Shown here: piece by piece, positions 1 to 6,402 of the stretch
Layout: every line of letters begins with the position of its first letter
Numbering within the stretch: position 1 is the first letter of the stretch
DNA from: an uncultured Polymorphobacter sp.
GTDB taxonomy: Bacteria; Pseudomonadota; Alphaproteobacteria; Sphingomonadales; Sphingomonadaceae
Assembly (NCBI GenBank): GCA_937871645.1
Contig: CALMPZ010000069.1
Span: forward strand, 1-12,850
DNA: 12,850 bases
Direction: 5' to 3'
Program-made: the position numbers and the translations under genes
Notes under the pieces: model-generated
The model's database searches: none
The model's input: the letters and a program-made list of their open reading frames with translations, nothing else
Told to the model about the DNA's origin: nothing

Positions 1-13
1 CTCTGCACCCTTT

Positions 14-70
14 TGAAGAGCGCCGAACAAATGGGTGCAGGGGTCACCCCTGCCCGCCGGAGGCTCTTCA
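14..70. repeat. nested inverted repeat upstream of the ABC1 kinase gene
   Basis: An outer perfect 8-base inverted repeat (TGAAGAGC at 14-21, GCTCTTCA at 63-70) encloses an inner near-perfect palindrome (GCAGGGGT at 37-44, ACCCCTGC at 46-53). ACCCCTGC recurs at 70-77. As RNA this could fold into a two-tier stem. There is no T-run on either side, so it is not a standard intrinsic terminator. It could be the end of an upstream transcription unit, a regulatory leader or a degenerate repeat element. Its role is unknown. Confidence 0.35.
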
Positions 71-127
71 CCCCTGCGACATGCCGCACGCTGGCAAATC
101 ACGCCCGCACCCCGTATCAGCACCGCC

Positions 128-1459
128 ATGGCGGAAAACAACAGTATCGGCGGCCGGTTGGCGCGCTACGCGAATGTCGGCGGCACCGGGCTGGCGCTGG
201 CCGGGCGGCTGGGCGCGGCCCGGGTGTTTGGCGGGCCGCTGGATAATGCCGCGGCGGCGGTGCAGCTGCGTGAGGCACTCGGCGGGCTGAAGGGCCCGGT
301 GATGAAGATCGCGCAGATATTGTCGTCGATACCCGATGCGGTGCCGCCCGAGTTTGCGGCGGAGCTGGCGCAACTGCAATCGAACGCGCCGGCGATGGGC
401 TGGCCGTTCGTCAAGCGCCGGATGAAGGCCGAGCTGGGCGCCGACTGGGAGGGCAAATACGCCGAATTCGGTCATGAGGCGGTGGCGGCGGCGTCGCTGG
501 GGCAGGTGCATCGCGCGCGACTGCATGACGGGCGGTTGGTGGCGGCGAAGCTGCAATACCCCGACATGGCGTCGGCGGTGGAGGCCGATCTGGCGCAGCT
601 CGACCTGCTGTTTTCGATTTACCGGCGCATCGACAAGTCGATCGACACAGGCGAAATTCGCCACGAAATGGCCGACCGGCTGCGCGAAGAGCTCGATTAC
701 GCGCGCGAGGCGAAGCACATCGCGCTGTACCACGACATTCTGGCGACCCACAGCGATGTGCATGTGCCCGAAGTCGTGACGGAATTGTCGACGGCGCGGC
801 TGCTGACAATGGGCTGGCTCGATGGCCGGCCGATGCTGAGTTTCAAGGATGCCGGCGCCGACGTGCGCAACACCATTGCTGCGACGATGTTCCGCGCCTG
901 GTATGCGCCGCTGCACCGCCACGGCATCATTCACGGCGACCCGCACCTGGGCAATTATTCGGTGCGCGAGGATTTGAGCGTCAACCTGCTCGATTATGGC
1001 TGCGTGCGGGTGTTTCCGCCGCGCTTCATCGGCGGCGTGGTTGACCTGTACCGCGCCATCCAGTCGGGCGACGAGGAACTCGCCGTCGATGCCTTCGAAC
1101 GCTGGGGTTTCAAGGGGCTGAGCCGCGACATCATCGATACGCTGCTGATCTGGGCGAAGTTCCTGTACGGCCCGCTGCTCGATGATCGGGTGCGGCTGAT
1201 CGATGCCAGCGGCAGCCCCGGTGAGTATGGCCGCGCCACCGCGCAGAAGGTCCACCGCCAGCTCAAGGCGCAGGGCAGTGTCACCATCCCGCGCGAGTTC
1301 GTGTTCATGGACCGCGCCACCATCGGCGTCGGCGGGGTGTTCCTGCACCTGCGCGCCGAGCTCAACTGGTGCCGGATGTTCAACGAGATGATCGAAGGGT
1401 TTGACGAGGCCAAACTCGCCGCCGATCAACGCGCCGCGCTCGATCTGGCCGGCCTATAG
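128..1459 (+). CDS. ABC1/AarF/UbiB-family atypical kinase-like protein
   Basis: The 443-residue product belongs to the ABC1 (ADCK/UbiB) atypical kinase family, whose members support ubiquinone and lipid metabolism. Visible motifs are the family KxGQ-type motif, here K60-I-A-Q63; an Ala-rich nucleotide loop AAAS at 120-123; the predicted ATP-contacting lysine K141 in VAAKLQYP; the catalytic-loop HGDPHLGN at 269-276; and a DYG at 289-291 in place of DFG. The ATG at 128 was chosen because the protein then begins with the usual short helical lead-in, although no clear Shine-Dalgarno is present. The open frame extends back to 35, but those 31 residues look non-coding. Canonical UbiB is roughly 100 residues longer and ends in two membrane helices, and none is apparent here. 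I therefore call it a soluble ABC1 relative and not ubiB itself. The gene stands alone: the next gene starts 122 bases downstream behind its own candidate promoter. Confidence 0.88.
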   Translation: MAENNSIGGRLARYANVGGTGLALAGRLGAARVFGGPLDNAAAAVQLREALGGLKGPVMKIAQILSSIPDAVPPEFAAELAQLQSNAPAMGWPFVKRRMKAELGADWEGKYAEFGHEAVAAASLGQVHRARLHDGRLVAAKLQYPDMASAVEADLAQLDLLFSIYRRIDKSIDTGEIRHEMADRLREELDYAREAKHIALYHDILATHSDVHVPEVVTELSTARLLTMGWLDGRPMLSFKDAGADVRNTIAATMFRAWYAPLHRHGIIHGDPHLGNYSVREDLSVNLLDYGCVRVFPPRFIGGVVDLYRAIQSGDEELAVDAFERWGFKGLSRDIIDTLLIWAKFLYGPLLDDRVRLIDASGSPGEYGRATAQKVHRQLKAQGSVTIPREFVFMDRATIGVGGVFLHLRAELNWCRMFNEMIEGFDEAKLAADQRAALDLAGL

Positions 1460-1517
1460 CGCAGGCTTCGCCAAGTTTTGCTGCGCTGCAGCGTAGTTTA
1501 ATGTCGTGCAAGAGTGC

Positions 1518-1546
1518 TTCACAGCCGCGCGCTGCCTGCCTATGAA
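1518..1546 (+). promoter_or_regulatory. candidate sigma70 promoter of the coxIV-pnt operon
   Basis: TTCACA at 1518-1523 and TATGAA at 1541-1546 are separated by 17 bases. They match TTGACA and TATAAT at five and four of six positions. The predicted start near 1553 gives a 29-base leader before the ATG at 1582. A 10-base palindrome CGCTGCAGCG lies just upstream, near 1484. The rest of the 1460-1581 gap shows nothing recognisable. The call rests on hexamers and spacing only. Confidence 0.45.
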
Positions 1547-1581
1547 GGCGGTTCAATCGCGAGCTATGGGGATTCTTGGGC

Positions 1582-1728
1582 ATGAGCGAAGTTTTTGAAT
1601 CGAACGACAAGCAGGTCAAAGCGCACGTCGAGACCTACAAGGGTATGCTGGCGCTGTTCAAATGGGGCACGGTGTTCTGCGTGCTGCTGCTGCTGGGCAT
1701 GCTGATCTTCCTCGTTCCGCACGGTTAA
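1582..1728 (+). CDS. aa3-type cytochrome c oxidase subunit IV
   Basis: This 48-residue peptide has a polar N-terminal half containing K-x-H-V-E-T-Y at about 13-19, followed by one hydrophobic span (about 30-45) and a short periplasmic end. This is the layout of the bacterial aa3-type oxidase subunit IV family (COX4_pro_2 type): a single-helix accessory subunit of the terminal oxidase with no redox centre. GGGGA at 1568-1572 stands 9 bases before the ATG and serves as ribosome binding site. The TAA stop is immediately followed by TTGACCATG, so the transhydrogenase alpha gene begins at once and is probably translationally coupled. The family call rests on size, topology and the H-x-x-T-Y region, with linkage to pntAA as support. 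An unrelated small membrane peptide cannot be fully excluded. Confidence 0.75.
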   Translation: MSEVFESNDKQVKAHVETYKGMLALFKWGTVFCVLLLLGMLIFLVPHG

Positions 1729-1734
1729 TTGACC

Positions 1735-2862
1735 ATGCAAATCGGTGTGTTGCGTGAAACCGCAGAGGCGGAACGTCGCGTCGCGGCCACGCCCGAGACG
1801 GTCAAGAAGCTGATCGGGCTGGGTGCGACTGTTGCGGTCGAAGCCGGCGCGGGTGCGGGCGCGAACATTTCAGACGCCGCGTTCAGCGAAGCCGGCGCGA
1901 CCGTCACCGACCGCAAGGCGGTGGTCAGCGGCAGCGACCTGATTTTCGCCGTGCAGGGCCCTGACGCCAAGGATCTGAAGGGCACCAAGGCCGGCGCGAC
2001 GCTGGTCGCCATCCTCGCACCGTTCGCCGACCGCGCGCGCATCGATGCCTATGCCAAGGCCGGGCTGACGACGCTGGCGATGGAGTTCATGCCGCGCATC
2101 ACCCGCGCGCAGTCGATGGACGTGCTGTCGTCGCAGTCGAACCTTGCGGGCTATAAGTCGGTGATCGATGCTGCCGAAAGCTATGGCCGCGCCTTCCCGA
2201 TGATGATGACCGCTGCCGGCACGATTTCGGCGGCGCGGGTGTTCGTCATGGGCGTCGGCGTTGCCGGCTTGCAGGCGATCGCCACCGCGCGGCGGCTGGG
2301 GGCGCTGGTTTCGGCCACCGATGTGCGCGCCGCGACCAAGGAGCAGATTGAATCGCTCGGCGCCAAGGCGATTTTCGTCGAGAACGTCAAAGGCATCGAG
2401 GGCGAGGGCACCGGCGGCTATGCCACCGAAATGTCCGACGAATACAAGGCAGCGCAGGCGGCTTTGGTCAGCAGCCACATCGCCAAGCAGGACATCGTCA
2501 TCACCACCGCGCTGATTCCGGGGCGTCCGGCGCCGCGGCTGGTGACCGATGCGCAGATTGCCAGCATGAAGCCAGGTTCGGTGATCGTCGATCTCGCCGT
2601 CGAAAGCGGCGGCAATGTCGAAGGTGCAGTCGCCGGCCAGTCGGTCATCGTCCACGGCGTCACCATCATTGGCCACAAGAACGTACCGAGCCGGTTGGCG
2701 GCGGACGCGTCGGCGCTGTATGCGCGCAACCTGTTCAACTTCATCAACGCCTTCTGGGACAAGGACGCCAAGGCCCCGGCGTTTGCGGCGGATGACGAGA
2801 TCGTCAAGGGCGTCAAGTTGACCGAGGGCGGCGCCGTCGTCCACGAACGACTGGCGAATTAG
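1735..2862 (+). CDS. pntAA: NAD(P) transhydrogenase subunit alpha part 1 (domain I)
   Basis: The 375-residue product is the NAD(H)-binding domain I of proton-translocating transhydrogenase, which uses the proton gradient to drive NADH + NADP+ to NAD+ + NADPH. It is a peripheral cytoplasmic subunit related to alanine dehydrogenase. Visible features are the N-terminal I-G-V-L-R-E-T signature, Q-S-N-L-A-G-Y-K at 134-141, the Rossmann motif G173-V-G-V-A-G178, the A-T-D-V-R loop at 194-198 for adenosine ribose recognition, and T-A-L-I-P-G-R-P-A-P at 258-267. ATG 1735 is preferred; an in-frame TTG at 1729 abuts the preceding TAA. No Shine-Dalgarno is visible, so initiation probably depends on reading through the preceding small gene. 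The split form, with domain II on separate genes, is the arrangement seen in Rhodospirillum and most alphaproteobacteria. The stop codon overlaps the AGGAG of the next gene. Confidence 0.96.
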   Translation: MQIGVLRETAEAERRVAATPETVKKLIGLGATVAVEAGAGAGANISDAAFSEAGATVTDRKAVVSGSDLIFAVQGPDAKDLKGTKAGATLVAILAPFADRARIDAYAKAGLTTLAMEFMPRITRAQSMDVLSSQSNLAGYKSVIDAAESYGRAFPMMMTAAGTISAARVFVMGVGVAGLQAIATARRLGALVSATDVRAATKEQIESLGAKAIFVENVKGIEGEGTGGYATEMSDEYKAAQAALVSSHIAKQDIVITTALIPGRPAPRLVTDAQIASMKPGSVIVDLAVESGGNVEGAVAGQSVIVHGVTIIGHKNVPSRLAADASALYARNLFNFINAFWDKDAKAPAFAADDEIVKGVKLTEGGAVVHERLAN

Positions 2863-2872
2863 GAGCGAAATC

Positions 2873-3166
2873 ATGGATTTCATGTCGATCTTGTCCATCT
2901 TCGTGATGGCGTGTTTCGTCGGCTACTATGTCGTGTGGAGCGTCACGCCGGCGTTGCATACGCCGCTGATGGCGGTGACCAACGCGATTTCCTCGGTCAT
3001 CATCGTCGGCGCGCTGATTGCGGCGTCGGCGGCGGCGGGGGGGTCGGCGACGTCGAAGTGGCTCGGGCTGGTCGCGGTGGCGCTCGCCAGCGTCAACATC
3101 TTCGGCGGCTTCGCGGTCACGCAGCGCATGCTCGCGATGTACAAGAAAAAAGACAAGAAGGCCTGA
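2873..3166 (+). CDS. pntAB: NAD(P) transhydrogenase subunit alpha part 2 (membrane domain)
   Basis: The 97-residue membrane protein has three hydrophobic spans (about 5-24, 36-52 and 63-83) and a basic cytoplasmic tail Y-K-K-K-D-K-K-A. It supplies the small part of membrane domain II of transhydrogenase and pairs with PntB to form the proton channel. The H-T-P-L-M-A-V-T-N-A-I-S-S stretch after the first helix is a family hallmark. AGGAG at 2861-2865, overlapping the pntAA stop, provides a strong ribosome binding site 7 bases before the ATG. The gene lies 10 bases after pntAA, and a 126-base gap with a hairpin element separates it from pntB. Confidence 0.95.
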   Translation: MDFMSILSIFVMACFVGYYVVWSVTPALHTPLMAVTNAISSVIIVGALIAASAAAGGSATSKWLGLVAVALASVNIFGGFAVTQRMLAMYKKKDKKA

Positions 3167-3186
3167 GCGGGCCTGCAAGAATACCG

Positions 3187-3266
3187 CCTCCCCAGCGAAA
3201 GCTGGGGCCCAACTTCGCCACCGGCGCGCCCGCTCGCGCGGTGGACCCCAGCTTTCGCTGGGGAAG
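3187..3266. repeat. REP-like palindromic element pair between pntAB and pntB
   Basis: Two copies of an 18-base hairpin core (CCCCAGC-GAAA-GCTGGGG at 3190-3207 and its reverse complement at 3246-3263) face each other. Between them is a GC-rich spacer whose CCACC and GGTGG ends also pair. Each core folds alone with a GAAA or TTTC loop, and the whole block can fold into one stem of about 80 bases. From general knowledge, this core is widespread in intergenic DNA of sphingomonads and behaves like a REP/BIME. Placed inside an operon it may slow 3'-5' decay of the upstream mRNA or attenuate read-through into pntB. That role is inference. Confidence 0.8.
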
Positions 3267-3292
3267 CGAATAGAGTTTAGGGGACGACCAAG

Positions 3293-4768
3293 ATGGAACA
3301 CGCCGCCGCAGCCACGCCCGCCTGGGTGATGCTCGCCTATCTGATTTCGGGTGTCCTGTTCATCCTGTCGCTGCGCGGGCTGTCGTCGCCGGTCACCAGC
3401 CAGCAGGGCAACCGCTTCGGCATGATCGGCATGGCGATTGCCGTGGTGACGACGCTGCTGACGCATGAAGTCGCGTCGCTGCCCGAAATCGTCGGCGCGA
3501 TTGCCATCGGTGGCGGTTTCGGCTGGCTCGTCGCCAAGCGCATCAAGATGACCGACATGCCGCAGCTGGTCGCGGCGTTCCACTCGCTCGTCGGTCTGGC
3601 CGCGGTGCTTGTCGGCGTCGCGGCGTATCTCAATCCGGGGGCGTTCGGCATTGCCGATGCGTTCGGCAACATCTTGCCCGTAAGCCGCATCGAGCTCAGC
3701 CTCGGCGTTGCCATCGGTGCGATCACCTTCTCGGGCTCGGTCATCGCGTTCCTGAAATTGAACGGCAACATGAGCGGCGCGCCGATCCTGCTGCCGTTCC
3801 GCCATGTCATCAACCTCGGCGTGCTCGGCGGCATCATCGTGCTGATCGGGGCGTTCGTGCTGCACCAGAACCCGACGACGATTGTCGCGGCCGACGGTGA
3901 CCTGTGGGCGCTGACGCTCAACACCGGCGGCTGGATGTTCTGGGCGATCGTGCTGCTCAGCTTCGCCATCGGTTTCCTGCTGATCATCCCGATCGGCGGC
4001 GCCGACATGCCCGTCGTCGTGTCGATGCTCAACAGCTATTCGGGCTGGGCGGCGGCCGCGATGGGCTTCACCTTGCAGAATACCGCAATGATCATCACCG
4101 GCGCGCTGGTCGGTTCGTCGGGCGCGATCCTGTCGTACATCATGTGCAAGGCGATGAACCGCAGCTTCATCAGCGTCATCGCCGGCGGCTTCGGTGCCGA
4201 TACCGGCGCTGCCGCCAAGGGCGACGGCGTCGAGCGCGCCTACAAGCGCGGCTCGGCCGACGATGCGGCGTTCGTCATGAAGAACGCCGAAAGCGTCATC
4301 ATCGTACCGGGCTACGGCATGGCGGTGAGCCAGGCGCAGCACGCGCTGCGCGAGATGGGCGACCTGCTCAAGAAGGAAGGCGTCAGCGTCAAATACGCCA
4401 TCCACCCCGTCGCCGGCCGCATGCCGGGGCACATGAACGTGCTGCTGGCCGAAGCCAATGTGCCGTATGACGAGGTCTTCGAGCTCGAGGACATCAACGG
4501 CGAATTCGCGCAGTGCGACGTGGCGTTCGTCATCGGCGCCAACGATGTCACCAATCCGGCGGCGAAAACCGACAAGACCTCGCCGATCTACGGCATGCCG
4601 GTGCTCGACGTGGAGAAGGCCAAGACCGTGCTGTTCGTCAAGCGCAGCATGGGCGGGGCAGGCTATGCGGGTGTCGACAACGAAGTCTTCTACATGGACA
4701 ACACGATGATGCTGCTGTCCGACGCCAAGAAGATGGTCGACGACATCGTCAAGGCTTTGGGTCATTGA
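3293..4768 (+). CDS. pntB: NAD(P) transhydrogenase subunit beta
   Basis: The 491-residue product carries most of membrane domain II (about nine hydrophobic spans in residues 10-300) and the NADP(H)-binding domain III (about 305-491). Motifs seen are H97 in A-A-F-H-S-L-V-G, equivalent to the proton-pathway histidine of the E. coli beta subunit; the altered Rossmann glycines in G340-Y-G-M-A-V-S-Q-A-Q; V-A-G-R-M-P-G-H-M-N at 373-382; G-A-N-D-V-T-N-P at 415-422; and K-R-S-M at 450-453 for the NADP 2'-phosphate. Length is normal for the family. The ATG is preceded by AGGGGA about 10 bases upstream. The TGA stop is shared with the TTG start of the cupin gene, implying co-translation. Confidence 0.97.
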   Translation: MEHAAAATPAWVMLAYLISGVLFILSLRGLSSPVTSQQGNRFGMIGMAIAVVTTLLTHEVASLPEIVGAIAIGGGFGWLVAKRIKMTDMPQLVAAFHSLVGLAAVLVGVAAYLNPGAFGIADAFGNILPVSRIELSLGVAIGAITFSGSVIAFLKLNGNMSGAPILLPFRHVINLGVLGGIIVLIGAFVLHQNPTTIVAADGDLWALTLNTGGWMFWAIVLLSFAIGFLLIIPIGGADMPVVVSMLNSYSGWAAAAMGFTLQNTAMIITGALVGSSGAILSYIMCKAMNRSFISVIAGGFGADTGAAAKGDGVERAYKRGSADDAAFVMKNAESVIIVPGYGMAVSQAQHALREMGDLLKKEGVSVKYAIHPVAGRMPGHMNVLLAEANVPYDEVFELEDINGEFAQCDVAFVIGANDVTNPAAKTDKTSPIYGMPVLDVEKAKTVLFVKRSMGGAGYAGVDNEVFYMDNTMMLLSDAKKMVDDIVKALGH

Positions 4769-5154
4769 TCCGCGCCGTAGCGTTGGCGCTGCTGCTGGCA
4801 GCGCCCGCGACTGCGGCTGAAACGCCACCCGCTGAAACCCCGCTACCAAGCGCGTTCGACGCCGGCTGGCACGGTCAAAAGGTCTGCGAGCTGCTGTTCG
4901 ACAACGCGCAGATGCGCACGGCGCGCTGCAAATTCCCGCCCGGCGTCGGCCACGAACGGCATTTCCACGCGGCGCACTGGGGCTATATCGTCCAGGGTGC
5001 GACAATGCGCATCACCACCGCCGCGGGCACTGTCGACCGCGTGCTCAAGGCCGGCGACAGCTGGTGGAGCGACGGCATCGCCTGGCACGAGGCCATTAAT
5101 ATCGGGCCAGAAACCGGTGTTTACATCATCGTCGAGCCCATAGCTGCGCGCTGA
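4765..5154 (+). CDS. secreted small cupin-domain protein
   Basis: The 129-residue product has a clear signal peptide: M-I-R, a Leu/Ala-rich core to about residue 15, and an A-T-A-A cleavage region near 18. A single cupin barrel follows. Motif 1 keeps the metal-type histidines H63, H66 and H68 plus H71, but lacks the usual Glu. Motif 2 keeps H108 and N112, but the usual Pro is Asp. A metal-binding, periplasmic, non-enzymatic or sensing role is possible; no substrate can be named. I chose TTG 4765 because it overlaps the pntB TGA (the bases read TTGA) and starts exactly at the signal peptide. The frame stays open far upstream, but that part is antisense-like coding noise within pntB. Two cysteines (41, 55) could form a periplasmic disulfide. 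The fold is fairly sure and the function unknown. Confidence 0.75.
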   Translation: MIRAVALALLLAAPATAAETPPAETPLPSAFDAGWHGQKVCELLFDNAQMRTARCKFPPGVGHERHFHAAHWGYIVQGATMRITTAAGTVDRVLKAGDSWWSDGIAWHEAINIGPETGVYIIVEPIAAR

Positions 5155-5166
5155 GGCAGCAGCGCG
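5147..5166 (+). terminator. hairpin at the end of the pnt-cupin operon
   Basis: CGCGCTG at 5147-5153 pairs perfectly with CAGCGCG at 5160-5166 around a 6-base loop that spans the cupin stop codon. No T-run follows, so it would be a weak or Rho-assisted terminator or an mRNA-stabilising end. No stronger candidate is visible before the LysR gene. Confidence 0.35.
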
Positions 5167-5229
5167 TGGGCGCCGCAACGGAAATCGCAACCAAAATGGC
5201 GTAAGGCTCGTTTTGAATATGGAACGACC

Positions 5230-5247
5230 GTGTAATAATTGATACAC
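5230..5247. promoter_or_regulatory. AT-rich palindrome upstream of lysR, possible autoregulatory site
   Basis: GTGTA at 5230-5234 and TACAC at 5243-5247 form a perfect inverted repeat around ATAATTGA, 55 bases before the predicted GTG start. LysR-type regulators commonly bind a T-N11-A dyad overlapping their own promoter, and this fits in size and place. The sequence here is much richer in AT than its surroundings. There is no divergent gene, so the site would control the regulator itself. Assignment to this regulator is inference. Confidence 0.4.
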
Positions 5248-5301
5248 AGGTAACTATTGGTGCGCGGCGGGTGCGCGGGTTGTTGTTGTGTGGAGATTGG
5301 C

Positions 5302-6216
5302 GTGCCACTTCGGCGCAATATCGATATCGATTTGCTGCGGACGTTCGTTTCAATCGTTGAAACGGGTAGTTTCACGCGTACCGCCGAACGCATGCTGCGC
5401 ACCCAGTCCGCAGTCAGCCTGCAGGTCAAGCGCCTCGAGGAAGCGCTTGGCATCACAGTATTCGAACGCGGCAGCAAGCCGGTGCGGATCAGCCCCGACG
5501 GCGAATTGCTGCTGGTCCACGCCCGGCGTGTGCTCGCCGCCAATGACGCGATGCTGGCGCATCTGCTCGAACCCGAAGTGCGCGGCAATGTCCGCATCGG
5601 CGTCGGCGACCATTTTTCGGCGCAGCACCTCAACGGTCTCGCGGCGCGCTTCGTCCGCGCCTATCCGCAGGTGTCTTTGCGAATTGTTTGCGATGTTGAA
5701 ACCTCGCTCGCCGCAAAGTTCAAGGCCGGCGATTTCGACCTGATGTTCGCCCAGTCGACCTTCGCGCCGGGTCGCAAGCCGTCAGCAGACGGCGATGCCA
5801 ATCGCATCTGGCACGAACCGATGGTGTGGATCGGCCGCGATCAGCGCGACGGCAATGGCAAATCGTCGTTGCCGCTGGTCGTGCCGCCCGATGGCAGTAC
5901 CGAGCGCGATGCCGCGATCTCGACGCTCGATGGCCACAACCGGGTCTGGCATGTCAGCTATTCGAGCACCTCGACGCTGGGGCTGCAGCCCGCGGTTGCC
6001 GCCGGGCTTGGCGTGGCGGCTCTGCCGCGGTCGGCGGTGGATAACGGCAACGGCCACGGCGCCCCTGGCGGCACGCGCGTGCTGGGCAGCGAAAGCGGCT
6101 TGCCGCTGCTTCCCGATTTCGATGTGACGCTGCACCGTGCCGATGGCACCGGTGTTGCCGCGCAGCGCTTCGGCGACTTCATCACTGCCGCGCTGGTGGG
6201 CAACGACGACAACTGA
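5302..6216 (+). CDS. LysR-family transcriptional regulator
   Basis: The 304-residue product has an N-terminal winged helix-turn-helix (about 7-66) with the family pattern D-L-L-R-T-F-V, G-S-F-T-R-T-A-E-R, S-A-V-S-L-Q-V-K-R-L-E, and L-x-V-F-E-R-type ending. A periplasmic-binding-protein-like effector domain follows from about residue 93 to the end. The GTG start at 5302 was chosen because GGAG at 5292-5295 stands 6 bases ahead and the protein then begins just before the helix-turn-helix. An in-frame TTG at 5257 would add 15 Cys/Gly-rich residues unlike the family. The gene follows the cupin gene by about 150 bases in the same direction and has its own AT-rich leader, so it is probably a separate unit. 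The target genes and effector cannot be read from sequence. Confidence 0.92.
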   Translation: MPLRRNIDIDLLRTFVSIVETGSFTRTAERMLRTQSAVSLQVKRLEEALGITVFERGSKPVRISPDGELLLVHARRVLAANDAMLAHLLEPEVRGNVRIGVGDHFSAQHLNGLAARFVRAYPQVSLRIVCDVETSLAAKFKAGDFDLMFAQSTFAPGRKPSADGDANRIWHEPMVWIGRDQRDGNGKSSLPLVVPPDGSTERDAAISTLDGHNRVWHVSYSSTSTLGLQPAVAAGLGVAALPRSAVDNGNGHGAPGGTRVLGSESGLPLLPDFDVTLHRADGTGVAAQRFGDFITAALVGNDDN

Positions 6217-6350
6217 AGCGCGCCGGCGGTCGCCGTGCGGCCCCGCGGCACCCGACCAGCATTTGAACGACCATGGCCCGCCGGTGCTGACCGCGCTGGC
6301 GTTGCGCCTGTCGCGCGCGCCAATGGCGCCGCCGCACGGACAAACGAAAT

Positions 6351-6378
6351 CGGCTGGCCCTCTTGCGAAGGCCAGCCG
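6351..6378. terminator. bidirectional intrinsic terminator between lysR and the PEP-CTERM gene
   Basis: CGGCTGGCC at 6351-6359 pairs perfectly with GGCCAGCCG at 6370-6378 around a 10-base loop. On the plus strand TGTTTGATTT follows; on the minus strand ATTTCGTTTG follows. It lies 25 bases beyond the stop of the minus-strand exoprotein gene and about 135 bases beyond the lysR stop, so it can serve both convergent units. The remaining 6217-6350 stretch shows no gene. Confidence 0.75.
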
Positions 6379-6402
6379 TGTTTGATTTCAAAAGGTCGAC
6401 GC

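Noticed and set aside
68..1429. A 453-codon minus-strand frame antisense to the ABC1 gene
   Set aside because: It is rich in Arg, His and Gln with no membrane or domain signature; the plus strand shows all ABC1 motifs.
1870..2898. A 342-codon minus-strand frame antisense to pntAA
   Set aside because: It is Arg/Asp-rich shadow coding; pntAA on the plus strand is complete with its Rossmann motif.
3187..3266. Intrinsic terminator between pntAB and pntB
   Set aside because: The stems are strong but no T-run follows on the plus strand, and pntB must be expressed with pntAB. A REP-like element fits better.
2813..5005. A 730-codon open frame on the minus strand across pntAB and pntB
   Set aside because: Its translation is Arg/His/Asp-rich and low in hydrophobics, the usual mirror of GC-rich coding DNA. 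The plus strand carries three unmistakable transhydrogenase genes in the same space.
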